Translations under genes and position numbers: made by a program
Notes under the pieces: generated by a model
What the model saw: only the letters and a program-made list of their open reading frames with translations
What the model was told of the DNA's origin: nothing
Databases searched by the model: none
In this document: positions 7,313-17,061 of the stretch, one piece after another
How positions within the stretch are numbered: position 1 is the first letter of the stretch
Layout of the letters: every line of letters starts with the position of its first letter
Assembly: GCA_046726955.1 (NCBI GenBank)
Contig: JBKPBQ010000434.1
Coordinates: 1 to 17,061, forward strand
Length of the DNA stretch: 17,061 nucleotides
Source: CAVPGH01 sp046726955
GTDB taxonomy: Bacteria > Acidobacteriota > Vicinamibacteria > Fen-336
Reading direction: 5' to 3'

Positions 7313-7346
7313 AAAAAAGTGCGCGGGGAGCTCAGTCTCCGCGCAC
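7313..7346 (-). terminator. Rho-independent terminator after the GT4-GT4-GT2 unit
   Basis: On the minus strand GTGCGCGG is followed by a 12-base loop, then CCGCGCAC and six T residues (7318-7313). The 8-base-pair GC stem can be lengthened with GGAG/CTCC pairs if two bases bulge. The stop codon of the GT2 gene (7334-7332) lies in the loop, so the hairpin overlaps the coding end. Stem, loop and T run are all visible, which makes this the clearest terminator in the window. Confidence 0.88.
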
Positions 7347-8222
7347 GGCGAGCCCGACGAGCGAGCCTCCGAGAGTGCGGTCGCGTCCCGACAGCCAGAG
7401 CACCGAGCCCCTGATCCCGATGGCCAGCCGCAGAGCAGCCGTCGCCACCACCCCGTTGTGCTTCCGGTAGTAGCGGACGTGACTTCGGTGGTACTCGAGC
7501 CGCGGACGCGCTCCCGCCTTCGACATGCTCCGGCCGAGCCGGTGGCGCACGGTGGCCGCCGGAGTGAAGACGACGCGCCAGCCCGCGGCGCGCACCCGCT
7601 GGCAGAGGTCGACGTCTTCCTCGTAGAGGAAGAAGCGCTCGTCGAAGCCGTCCACCACCTCGAGCGCCGATCGGCGGGCGAGCAGGCACGAGCCGGAAAT
7701 CCAGAAGGGCTCGTGCTCGCGCGAGTGCCGGACCTCGGCGGCGTGAATCGCCGTCTCCCGGCCGAGCCGGAGACCCCGGACTAGCCGCCGCTGGCCCCAC
7801 TCTGCGAGCGGGGTGAGGCGAGGGCCGGTCGAGACCTGGATGCGACCGTTCTCGCCGAGCGTGCGGGGCCCCACGATCCCGACGTCGGGCCTCGCATCCA
7901 GGACGGCGAGGAGCGCCTCGACGGCGCCGGCGGTGGCCTCGGCGTCGCTGTTCAGGAAGAGAACGGACGAGGCGCGGGCGGCGCGCCAGCCCGCGTTCGC
8001 CGCGGCGGCGAATCCGAGGTTCTCGCGGTTCTCGATGACCCGCGCGTCGGGCAGCTCTTCGCGCGCGGCCGCGGCCGAGCCGTCCGTGCTCGCGTTGTCC
8101 ACGACCACGACCTCTAGCGGCAGCGAGACGTTTCCCGACAGCGACCGCAGGCAGAGCCGCAGGTCGTCTTTCGTGTTGTAGGAGACGACCACGGCCGAGA
8201 CGACGGGGTCCTTCGGGATCAT
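7332..8222 (-). CDS. Glycosyltransferase family 2 (rhamnosyltransferase-like)
   Basis: A complete 296-residue GT-A inverting glycosyltransferase. Visible motifs are VVSYNT (12-17), the nucleotide-binding VVDNASTDGS (40-49), ENLGFAAAANAG (67-78), the metal-site segment LNSDAEA (90-96) and the probable catalytic base in FFLYEEDVDLCQR (197-209). Then come GWRVVFTPAATVRHRLG and a region ending in YYRKHNG. This pattern is typical of WbbL/RfbF-like rhamnosyltransferases, but no dTDP-rhamnose synthesis gene is present in the window, so rhamnose remains a guess. ATG at 8222 was chosen because it follows the upstream gene's TGA by one base (TGAGATG), so translation is probably coupled. Its stop lies within the terminator hairpin. 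It is the last gene of the three-gene unit GT4-GT4-GT2. Confidence 0.92.
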   Translation of the reverse strand: MIPKDPVVSAVVVSYNTKDDLRLCLRSLSGNVSLPLEVVVVDNASTDGSAAAAREELPDARVIENRENLGFAAAANAGWRAARASSVLFLNSDAEATAGAVEALLAVLDARPDVGIVGPRTLGENGRIQVSTGPRLTPLAEWGQRRLVRGLRLGRETAIHAAEVRHSREHEPFWISGSCLLARRSALEVVDGFDERFFLYEEDVDLCQRVRAAGWRVVFTPAATVRHRLGRSMSKAGARPRLEYHRSHVRYYRKHNGVVATAALRLAIGIRGSVLWLSGRDRTLGGSLVGLAVRGD

Positions 8223-8223
8223 C

Positions 8224-9345
8224 TCATCGGCCGGCGGCGCGATGCAGAACGTCGCGCGTGCGGGTCGCCGTCTCCGCCCAGGAGTAGCGCGAGGCGAGGG
8301 AGCGGCCGCGCTCGCGGAGGGTCGCGCGCAGCGGCTCTTCCGTGAGGGCTCGGACGAGGGCGGCCGCGATCGCGTCCTCGTCTCGCGGGTCGACGAGCAG
8401 GGCGGCATCGCCGAGCACTTCGTCGAGCGACGGCCGAGCGCTCGCGACGACCGGTATCCCGCGGACGGCGGCCTCCACGGCGGGAAGACCGAAGCCCTCG
8501 TAGTCCGAAAGGAACACGGCGGCGTCCGCAGCGGCGTAGCGGTCGGCCAGGCCCTGCTCGTCCACGAAGCCCGAGAGCCGGACGTGGCCCTCGAGGCCGT
8601 GCTGCCGGACGAGCGCGTCGAGGTCGATTCGGGGGTGGGTGCGGTTCTCGCCGACGACTTCAAGGACGACGCTGGGAAGCACCCGGCGGACGCGGGCGAT
8701 GGACCGGAGAAGCTCGGGGAGGCGACGCCGGTTCAGGATCGTGCCGACGGTGAGGACGAGCGGTCCGGCCACGTTCAGTCGTGCCCGAGCCGTCGGGCGG
8801 GGCGGGGCGGCGACCAGATCGTCGTCGGCTCCGAGCGGAGCGGTGACCACCCGCGGGCCGCTCTCGGGGAAGCGAGCGACGATCTCCCGGCTCGTGAAGC
8901 CAGAGCAGGCGAGGACGAAGCGCGAGACGGTGACGCTCCGCCGCACGAGCGCACGCCGCCGCAGAGCGTCCAGGAAGGCGAAGTCCTGGGGCAGCGAGTA
9001 GAAGGACAGGTCGTGAATCGCGGTCACGCGCGGCAGGTCGAGCGAGAGCGGACAGGAATACGCGGGCGAGAAGAAGACGTCGAGCCCGTCCTTCCGCGCC
9101 GCCGCCGGCAGCCGGCGCTCCTGCCAGACGAGGCCGCGGGCGGGTGCGTCCCCGACCACGCGTGCCTCCATGTTCCGGTGGTCGGGCAGCGGAGCGGCGC
9201 TGCCGTTGAAGTAGACGAGGAAGCGATCCTCCGTCCCGCCCCAGTGGCGAAGCAGGCTGCGGAGGTAGCGGCCGGTACCCGTGGCCCGTCCCTGGAGCTC
9301 GCGTCCGTCGATCCCCACCCGCAGGGGACCGCGCTCAACGGCCAA
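8224..9345 (-). CDS. Glycosyltransferase family 4
   Basis: A 373-residue GT-B glycosyltransferase. The N-terminal half has VGIDGRELQGRATGTGRY (10-27) and IHDLSFY (110-116). The donor half has TVGTILNRRRLPELL (199-213) and the EX7E pair E283 and E291 in YEGFGLPAVE, then SLDEVLGDAALLVDPRDED. At the donor phosphate site the usual R-K-N is NRRR, with arginine in place of the common lysine; this may be functional, but it differs from the neighbours. TTG at 9345 gives an 11-base overlap with the upstream gene and has GGAAG five bases before it. An in-frame GTG at 9318 would also keep the whole domain, so the start is uncertain by nine codons. The next gene starts one base after this gene's stop. 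Donor sugar unknown. Confidence 0.9.
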   Translation of the reverse strand: MAVERGPLRVGIDGRELQGRATGTGRYLRSLLRHWGGTEDRFLVYFNGSAAPLPDHRNMEARVVGDAPARGLVWQERRLPAAARKDGLDVFFSPAYSCPLSLDLPRVTAIHDLSFYSLPQDFAFLDALRRRALVRRSVTVSRFVLACSGFTSREIVARFPESGPRVVTAPLGADDDLVAAPPRPTARARLNVAGPLVLTVGTILNRRRLPELLRSIARVRRVLPSVVLEVVGENRTHPRIDLDALVRQHGLEGHVRLSGFVDEQGLADRYAAADAAVFLSDYEGFGLPAVEAAVRGIPVVASARPSLDEVLGDAALLVDPRDEDAIAAALVRALTEEPLRATLRERGRSLASRYSWAETATRTRDVLHRAAGR

Positions 9346-10450
9346 GGATCTTCCGGTAGAAGGCCAGGGTCTCCGCGGCGGTCTGGTCCCAGTCGAAGCG
9401 GAAGCTCCGGCGGAGGCCGGCTTGCCGCTTCGCCTCCGCGTACTCGGGGTCGTCGAGCACGCGCTCGATGCCGCTGGCGATCGAGCTCGCGTTGTGGGGA
9501 TCGACGAGGGTGGCGGCGTCGCCCGCGATCTCCTCGAGGGCGGAGCCGCGTGAGCAGACGACGGGGAGGCCGGACGACAGGGCTTCGGCCACGGGCAGGC
9601 CGAATCCCTCCTCGTAGGAGACGAGCACGAGGAGCGAGCACGCCGCCATGAGGAGCCGGATCTCGCGCGTCTCGAGATAACCCGTGGCCCGGATCTGCGG
9701 CCCCGAGATGTCGCCGCCCTGCGCCCAGTGGGAGCCCGGGCCCACGAGCACGAGAGGCGGGGTCGCGCGCTTCTCCCGCCGCCGGATGCCCATGTAGGCC
9801 ATGGCGAGCGTGACCAGGTTCTTCCGCTGCTCGTCGCTGCCCACGTACAGGATCGCGCCGCGCGGGAGGCGATGGCGCGCCAGCATGGCCGTCACCTCCT
9901 CGTCGGAGACGGGCTGCCGGAAGACCGGGTCGACACCGTTCAGCGTCACGCCGAGCTTCTCTTCGGGCACGTCGAGCAGCCGGCGGATCTCGGCCGCCGT
10001 GTGGTGCGAGACCGTGAGGACACCGTCCGCGCGCTTCACGTGATCGCGGACGAGGGGGACGTAGTCGCGTCGGATCTCGGCGGTCGTGAGCTCGGGGTGC
10101 TTCAGGAAGAAGAGGTCGTGGACGGTCACGATGCGCCGGCCCTTGCCGGGGACGATCAGGGGGTGGGGCGAGTGGACGAGGTCGAGCGGCGCCCGGACGA
10201 GGCGGTCGAGCGGGGGCCAGCCCAGCCGGTTCCAGGCCAGGTTCAAGGCGCGCACGGGCAGCCGGCGGTCCACGAGGGTCGCGTTCGGCGGCCAGCCGTT
10301 CGCGGGGTAGCGATCCCGGAACGAGGCCGAGAAGAAGTAGAAGCGGTCCGCGGGGGCGAGCAGGGGCAGGCGGCGCGCGAGGTTCAGGACGTAGGTGCCG
10401 GTTCCCGTCGGCCGGAGAAGGGAGGGGCGAAGGTCGAGGCCGAAGTTCAT
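9335..10450 (-). CDS. Glycosyltransferase family 4
   Basis: A 371-residue GT-B glycosyltransferase, first gene of the minus-strand GT4-GT4-GT2 unit. It opens with MNFGLDLRPSLLRPTGTGTY, whose GTGTY loop matches the sister enzymes, then VTVHDLFFLKHPE with HD at 111-112. The donor site has VGSDEQRKNL (R209, K210, N211) and the EX7E pair E281 and E289 in YEEGFGLPVAE. ATG at 10450 was chosen because it begins the conserved strand. An ATG at 10462 and a GTG at 10474 in the same frame are also possible, and none has a strong Shine-Dalgarno sequence. It is divergent from ugd, with about 142 bases between the starts, so the two operons may be controlled from one region. The sugar donor cannot be told from the sequence. 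Confidence 0.91.
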   Translation of the reverse strand: MNFGLDLRPSLLRPTGTGTYVLNLARRLPLLAPADRFYFFSASFRDRYPANGWPPNATLVDRRLPVRALNLAWNRLGWPPLDRLVRAPLDLVHSPHPLIVPGKGRRIVTVHDLFFLKHPELTTAEIRRDYVPLVRDHVKRADGVLTVSHHTAAEIRRLLDVPEEKLGVTLNGVDPVFRQPVSDEEVTAMLARHRLPRGAILYVGSDEQRKNLVTLAMAYMGIRRREKRATPPLVLVGPGSHWAQGGDISGPQIRATGYLETREIRLLMAACSLLVLVSYEEGFGLPVAEALSSGLPVVCSRGSALEEIAGDAATLVDPHNASSIASGIERVLDDPEYAEAKRQAGLRRSFRFDWDQTAAETLAFYRKILGR

Positions 10451-10532
10451 CGAGCGGCTCATGATAGCGCGCACCGCGTGCGGGCCGTTCGCCGGGTCGT
10501 GTGGATGCGTCGTGCCGACGGAGTCTCTGTGC

Positions 10533-10538
10533 TACCCT
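10533..10538 (+). promoter_or_regulatory. Weak candidate -10 box for the ugd operon
   Basis: TACCCT, with TG one base upstream (TGCTACCCT), resembles an extended -10 element and lies about 55 bases before the GTG of ugd. No acceptable -35 box is seen at the usual distance. The rest of the divergent gap, 10451-10592, holds nothing else I recognise apart from the ribosome binding site. Confidence 0.25.
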
Positions 10539-10577
10539 CAGCCTTCGCGCGTCCCGATCGCGGACGCCGCTCTAGCC

Positions 10578-10583
10578 GGAGGA
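10578..10583 (+). promoter_or_regulatory. Strong ribosome binding site that fixes the ugd start
   Basis: GGAGGA stands nine bases before the GTG at 10593. The reading frame is open further upstream, to about 10395, but the conserved protein begins exactly at this GTG (NIGVVGTGYVG), so this site decides the start. Confidence 0.8.
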
Positions 10584-10592
10584 ACGAACGCA

Positions 10593-11887
<1,295 letters not shown>

Positions 11888-11891
<4 letters not shown>

Positions 11892-12871
11892 AGGTGCTGG
11901 TGACGGGTGGCGCGGGATACATCGGGAGCCACGCCGTCCGTGAGTTCCGGGACGCCGGCCACACCGTGACGGTTCTCGACGACCTCTCGGCAGGGCATCG
12001 GGCGGCGGTGCCGGCCGACGTCGCGTTCGTGGCCGGCGATTTCGGCGACGGCGCCGTCCTGCGTCGCGCCCTTGCCGACGTGGAGGCGGTCATCCACTTC
12101 GCGGGAGTGCTGAGCGTCGCGGAATCGACTCGCGATCCTCTCCGCTACCACGAGACGAACACCGGCAAGGGACTCGCCCTCCTGCAGGCGATGGGGGAGG
12201 CGGGCGTGCGGCGGCTGATCTTCAGCTCGACCTGCGCGACCTACGGCATGCCGGTGCGGATCCCCATGGACGAGACGCACCCCCAGGACCCGATCAACCC
12301 CTATGGCCGGAGCAAGCTCGCGCTCGAGGGCGCGCTGAAGGACGTCGCGGCGGCGGGGAAGCTGCGGGCGGTGGCGCTGCGCTACTTCAACGCCGCCGGC
12401 TGCCACGAGGACGGGTCGCTCGGCGAGGCCCACGATCCCGAGGAGCACCTGATCCCGCTCGCCATCGACGCCGCCCTCGGGCGCCGCCCCGGCCTCGTCG
12501 TCCACGGCGACGACTACGACACGCCTGACGGGACCTGCATCCGCGACTACATCCACGTCCAGGACCTCGCCCGTGCCCACGTGCTCGCCCTCGACGGCAT
12601 CGAGCGCGGCGAGGCGTTCCGCGCCTTCAACCTCGGAACGGAGACGGGCCACTCGGTGCGCGAGGTGCTCCAGTGCGTCGAGCGCGTGAGCGGCAAGCCG
12701 CTGCCGCGCACCGTAGGGCCGCGCCGGCCGGGAGACCCGCCGCGTCTCGTGGCCTCCGCGGCGCGGATCCGCAAGGAGCTCGGCTTCGAGCCGAGGCGCG
12801 CCCGCCTCGAGACGATCGTGGAGACGGCCCTCCGGTGGCGCGTGGACCACCCGAAGGGCTATTCGGCTTGA
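11888..12871 (+). CDS. galE: UDP-glucose 4-epimerase
   Basis: A complete 327-residue extended SDR that interconverts UDP-glucose and UDP-galactose through a bound NAD. Visible features are GGAGYIGSH (7-15), HFAGVLSVAES (70-80), the SSTCATYG segment (113-120) in place of the more usual SSSATVYG, the catalytic YxxxK pair Y139/K143 in NPYGRSK, RYFNAAG (165-171), and RDYIHVQDLARAH (219-231), all typical of GalE. It overlaps the ugd stop by four bases (ATGA), and its own stop overlaps the start of the next gene (TTGA). It would supply UDP-galactose, or a 4-epimer of another UDP-sugar such as UDP-glucuronate or UDP-xylose, to the glycosyltransferases around it. The specificity for glucose/galactose is inferred from overall similarity only. 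Confidence 0.95.
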
Positions 12872-13602
12872 GCTCTCCCGGCCGGGTGCCGGTTCGCCAG
12901 AAGAGCACACCCCTCGTCGACCCCCTGCTCACCGTCGTGATGCCCGTCTACAACGAGATCGCGACGGTGGAGGAGATGGTGGGCCGCGTCCTCGCCGTTC
13001 CCGTCCGGCTGGAGCTCGTGGCCGTGGACGACGCCTCGGGGGACGGGACGCGGGAGCTCCTGCAGCGGCTCTCCGCGGAGAAGGGCTTCCGGCTGCTCCT
13101 CCAGGACAGGAATCAGGGGAAGGGCGCGGCCGTGCGCCGCGGCATCCAGGAAGCGGCGGGGGACGTGATCGTCGTCCAGGACGCGGACCTCGAGTACAGC
13201 CCGGAGGAGTACCCGGATCTGCTCGAGCTGATCGTGAAGGGCAAGGCGGACGCGGTCTTCGGCAGCCGCTTCATCGGCCGCCACCGCTGTTTCCTCTTCA
13301 CGCACTACCTGGCGAACCTCTTCCTGAACCTCGTCACGAACGTGCTCTACAACACGACCATGACGGACATGGAGACCTGCTTCAAGGCGGTGCGGGCCGA
13401 TCTCCTGAAGAGCCTGCCCCTCAAGAGCGACCGGTTCGGCATCGAGCCCGAGATCACGGCCAAGCTGTTCAAGCGGGGAGCGCGAGTCTACGAGGTGCCG
13501 ATCACGTACGAGGGCCGGGACTACTCCGAGGGCAAGAAAATCACGTGGAGAGACGGGTTTCCGGCCCTCTGGACGCTCATCAAGTACCGCTTCGTCGACT
13601 GA
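12868..13602 (+). CDS. Glycosyltransferase family 2 (dolichol-phosphate mannosyltransferase-like)
   Basis: A 244-residue GT-A enzyme without membrane segments. Visible motifs are VVMPVYNEIATVEEMV (23-38), VAVDDASGDGTRELL (51-65), NQGKGAAVRRGI (82-93), the DxD metal motif in QDADLEYSPEEYPDLL (104-119; D105, D107), FGSRF (131-135), and DMETCFKAVRADLL with RFGIEPEITAK (189-199). This is the set seen in DPM1-like enzymes, which make polyprenyl-phosphate mannose or glucose; no C-terminal helices or GtrA partner are present. TTG at 12868 was chosen because it overlaps the galE stop as TTGA and has GAAGGG about ten bases upstream. A GTG at 12886 would lose only six residues. It is the last gene of the ugd-galE-GT2 group. 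A hairpin without a T run follows its stop. Confidence 0.9.
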   Translation: MSSPGRVPVRQKSTPLVDPLLTVVMPVYNEIATVEEMVGRVLAVPVRLELVAVDDASGDGTRELLQRLSAEKGFRLLLQDRNQGKGAAVRRGIQEAAGDVIVVQDADLEYSPEEYPDLLELIVKGKADAVFGSRFIGRHRCFLFTHYLANLFLNLVTNVLYNTTMTDMETCFKAVRADLLKSLPLKSDRFGIEPEITAKLFKRGARVYEVPITYEGRDYSEGKKITWRDGFPALWTLIKYRFVD

Positions 13603-13617
13603 CGCGGTTGCGGGCGG

Positions 13618-15551
<1,934 letters not shown>

Positions 15552-15555
<4 letters not shown>

Positions 15556-16433
15556 TCCGCTCGATGACGGGCTACGGGTCCGCATCCGTGGAGTCCGAAG
15601 CGGTCCGCGCGTCCGTCACGGTCAAGAGCCTCAACCACCGGTTCCTCGACCTGAGCGTCCACCTCTCCCGGCGGCTCCAGCCGCTGGAGCGGGAGATCAA
15701 GGAGCTCGTGGAGAAGTGCGTGCGGCGAGGCCGGGTGGAGGTCGTGGTGCAGGCGGCGTTTCCGCCGGGGCAGGGGGAAGCGGTGGTCGCCTCGCACGCG
15801 CTCGTCGCCTCGCTCGTGCGGACGCTCCGCGACATGCAGAACGAGTTCGGCCTCGACGGCGGGGTCGCGGTCTCCGACCTCGTGCGCTTTCCGGGCGCGC
15901 TCGAGCGCGTGGAGGGCGACGCGCGGCTGCCGGACGAACTGCGCGCGCGCATCCTCGGGCTCGTATCCTCCGCGCTGGAGGGGCTGCTGGAGATGCGCCG
16001 GGCGGAGGGCGAGCGGCTCGCCCAGGACCTGCAGGGCGGCATCGGCAACGTGGAGTCCCACGCCGGGCGGATCGAATCGCTCTCCGCGTCGGCCCGGGAG
16101 ACGCAGCGCGGCTCGCTCCTGGCCCGGGTCCGGGAGGCGACGAGCGAGCTCGGCATGGACGACGCGCGGCTCTACCAGGAGGTCGTGCGGGCAGTGGAGC
16201 GGCACGACGTCACGGAGGAGCTGCAGCGGCTGCGCAGCCACCTCGAGATGGCGCGGAGCCTCTTCCGCGCGGGCGAGCCCGCGGGCAAGCGCCTGGACTT
16301 CCTGGGGCAGGAGATGATGCGCGAGGCGAACACCATCGGCAGCAAGGCCGCCGACGCCGCTCTCGTGCAGGAGGTCGTGAACCTCAAGGCCGAGATCGAG
16401 CGGCTCCGCGAGCAGGTGCAGAACGTTGAGTGA
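15552..16433 (+). CDS. yicC: YicC family endoribonuclease
   Basis: A complete 293-residue member of the YicC/YloC family, now known as RNA endonucleases that take part in RNA turnover. The N-terminal signature MIRSMTGYG and VTVKSLNHRFLDLSVHLSRRL (22-42) are visible, as is the C-terminal block with DVTEELQRLRSHL (219-231) and GKRLDFLGQEMMREANTIGSKA (245-266), which is nearly invariant in the family. The last residues form a likely coiled coil (about 272-291). The ATG overlaps the exporter stop (ATGA), and the stop overlaps the gmk start by eight bases. The order yicC-gmk is widespread in bacteria, often followed by rpoZ and coaBC, which would lie just past the right edge here. It has no direct link to polysaccharide synthesis but shares a transcript with the exporter. 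Confidence 0.95.
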
Positions 16434-17061
16434 GCGCTTCACGAACGTCTTCGTGGTGTCGGCTCCCTCGGGGGCGGGGAAGTCCACCGTCCTCGCGCGC
16501 GTCCTCAAGGAGGTCGGCCACCTCAGTTTCTCGATCTCCCACACGACGCGCAAGCCGCGGGAGAACGAGAGAGACGGCGTCGACTACCACTTCGTGGATT
16601 GGGCGACGTTCGAGGGCCTTCGCGACCAGGGCAAGATGCTGGAATCGGCACAGGTGCACGGACAGCTCTACGGCACCGGACTCGCCGAGCTCGATCGGGC
16701 GGGGCGTGAGGGCGTCGATCTCCTGCTGGACATCGACGTGCAGGGTGCCGACCAGGTCCGCAAGAAGCTGCCGGATGCCGTCACCATTTTCATCCTCCCC
16801 CCGTCGTACGAGGAGCTCGAGCGGCGGCTCCGGGGCCGGGGGCTGGACTCGAGCACGTCGATCCGCAAGCGCCTGGACGCGGCGCGCGAGGAGATGGGAT
16901 TCTACGGCGTCTATGACTACGCGATCGTGAACGACGACCTCGACGCCTGCGTCGAGAGCCTGAAGTGCGTGATCCGGGCCGCGCGCTGCCGGACGAGCCG
17001 CATGCAGGAGAAGGCGCGCACGGTACTCATGACATTCCAGAAGGAGACGAACGAGAAATGA
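16426..17061 (+). CDS. gmk: Guanylate kinase
   Basis: A complete 211-residue enzyme that phosphorylates GMP to GDP with ATP in the cytoplasm. Visible features are the P-loop APSGAGKST (13-21), the GMP-binding segment SHTTRKPRENERDGVDYHF (38-56), ESAQVHGQLYGT (73-84), LLDIDVQGADQVRKKLP (100-116), the lid arginines in ERRLRGRG (132-139), and YDYAIVNDDLD (163-173). The common R-x-G-E of the GMP loop reads R-E-N-E here, a mild variant. The start is TTG at 16426, which overlaps the yicC stop by eight bases; the first conserved strand (NVFVVSAPSG) begins at residue 7, and no other start lies closer. The stop TGA is the last three bases of the window. Together with yicC it forms the usual housekeeping pair. 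Confidence 0.96.
   Translation: MSERFTNVFVVSAPSGAGKSTVLARVLKEVGHLSFSISHTTRKPRENERDGVDYHFVDWATFEGLRDQGKMLESAQVHGQLYGTGLAELDRAGREGVDLLLDIDVQGADQVRKKLPDAVTIFILPPSYEELERRLRGRGLDSSTSIRKRLDAAREEMGFYGVYDYAIVNDDLDACVESLKCVIRAARCRTSRMQEKARTVLMTFQKETNEK

Noticed and set aside
7225..7331. Small gene or RNA gene in the gap between GT2 and GT4
   Set aside because: The gap is explained by a terminator and a probable promoter; no short frame with a ribosome binding site and no tRNA-like fold was found.
9728..10592. Upstream extensions of open frames into the divergent region before ugd
   Set aside because: They lie over the GT4 gene on the other strand and have no motif. The conserved Ugd start and its strong ribosome binding site are at 10593.
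10451..10592. Clear divergent promoters between GT4 and ugd
   Set aside because: Only a weak extended -10 (TGCTACCCT) is seen toward ugd, and nothing acceptable toward the GT4 gene.

Overview
The window is GC-rich bacterial DNA (about 70% G+C in the gene lines I counted by hand). It is packed with genes: the largest gap is about 140 bases, many genes overlap by a few bases, and GTG and TTG starts are common. Most of it is a surface-polysaccharide (exopolysaccharide, capsule or O-antigen type) locus, followed by a yicC-gmk housekeeping pair. Gene order and codon choice suggest a GC-rich Gram-negative lineage such as Acidobacteriota, Myxococcota or a relative. That is inference; no marker gene here fixes the phylum. 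I saw no tRNA, rRNA, CRISPR array or insertion sequence.

Layout. (1) 1-1096, plus strand: the C-terminal end of a CDP-alcohol phosphatidyltransferase, then a short-chain dehydrogenase. (2) 1093-10450, minus strand, read from right to left: GT4, GT4 and GT2 glycosyltransferases, which end in a clear intrinsic terminator at 7313-7346; then GT4, GT4, a polyprenyl-phosphate sugar-1-phosphate transferase (the initiating enzyme) and a UDP-glucuronate decarboxylase. (3) 10593-13602, plus strand and divergent from block 2: UDP-glucose 6-dehydrogenase, UDP-glucose 4-epimerase and a GT2 glycosyltransferase, joined by 4-base stop/start overlaps. (4) 13618-17061, plus strand: an MsbA-type ABC exporter with its own promoter, then YicC endoribonuclease and guanylate kinase, again with overlapping stops and starts. 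The last base of gmk is the last base of the window.

How the genes fit together. Ugd makes UDP-glucuronate from UDP-glucose, the decarboxylase turns it into UDP-xylose, and GalE interconverts UDP-glucose and UDP-galactose. The phosphotransferase loads the first sugar on undecaprenyl phosphate, and four GT4 and two GT2 enzymes could extend the chain. No flippase (Wzx), polymerase (Wzy) or Wza/Wzc export gene lies in the window, so the locus is probably cut off or dispersed.

The most unusual element is a 477-residue intein (1510-2940) inside the UDP-glucuronate decarboxylase. It splits the family's highly conserved RIFN/TYGPRM segment. It has all splicing blocks, a two-motif LAGLIDADG homing endonuclease, Ser1 and Thr+1 boundaries of the kind common in archaeal inteins, and lower G+C than its host gene. 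The second point of interest is the ABC exporter: no ATG, GTG or TTG follows its apparent promoter, yet a strong Shine-Dalgarno sequence stands before an in-frame ATA.
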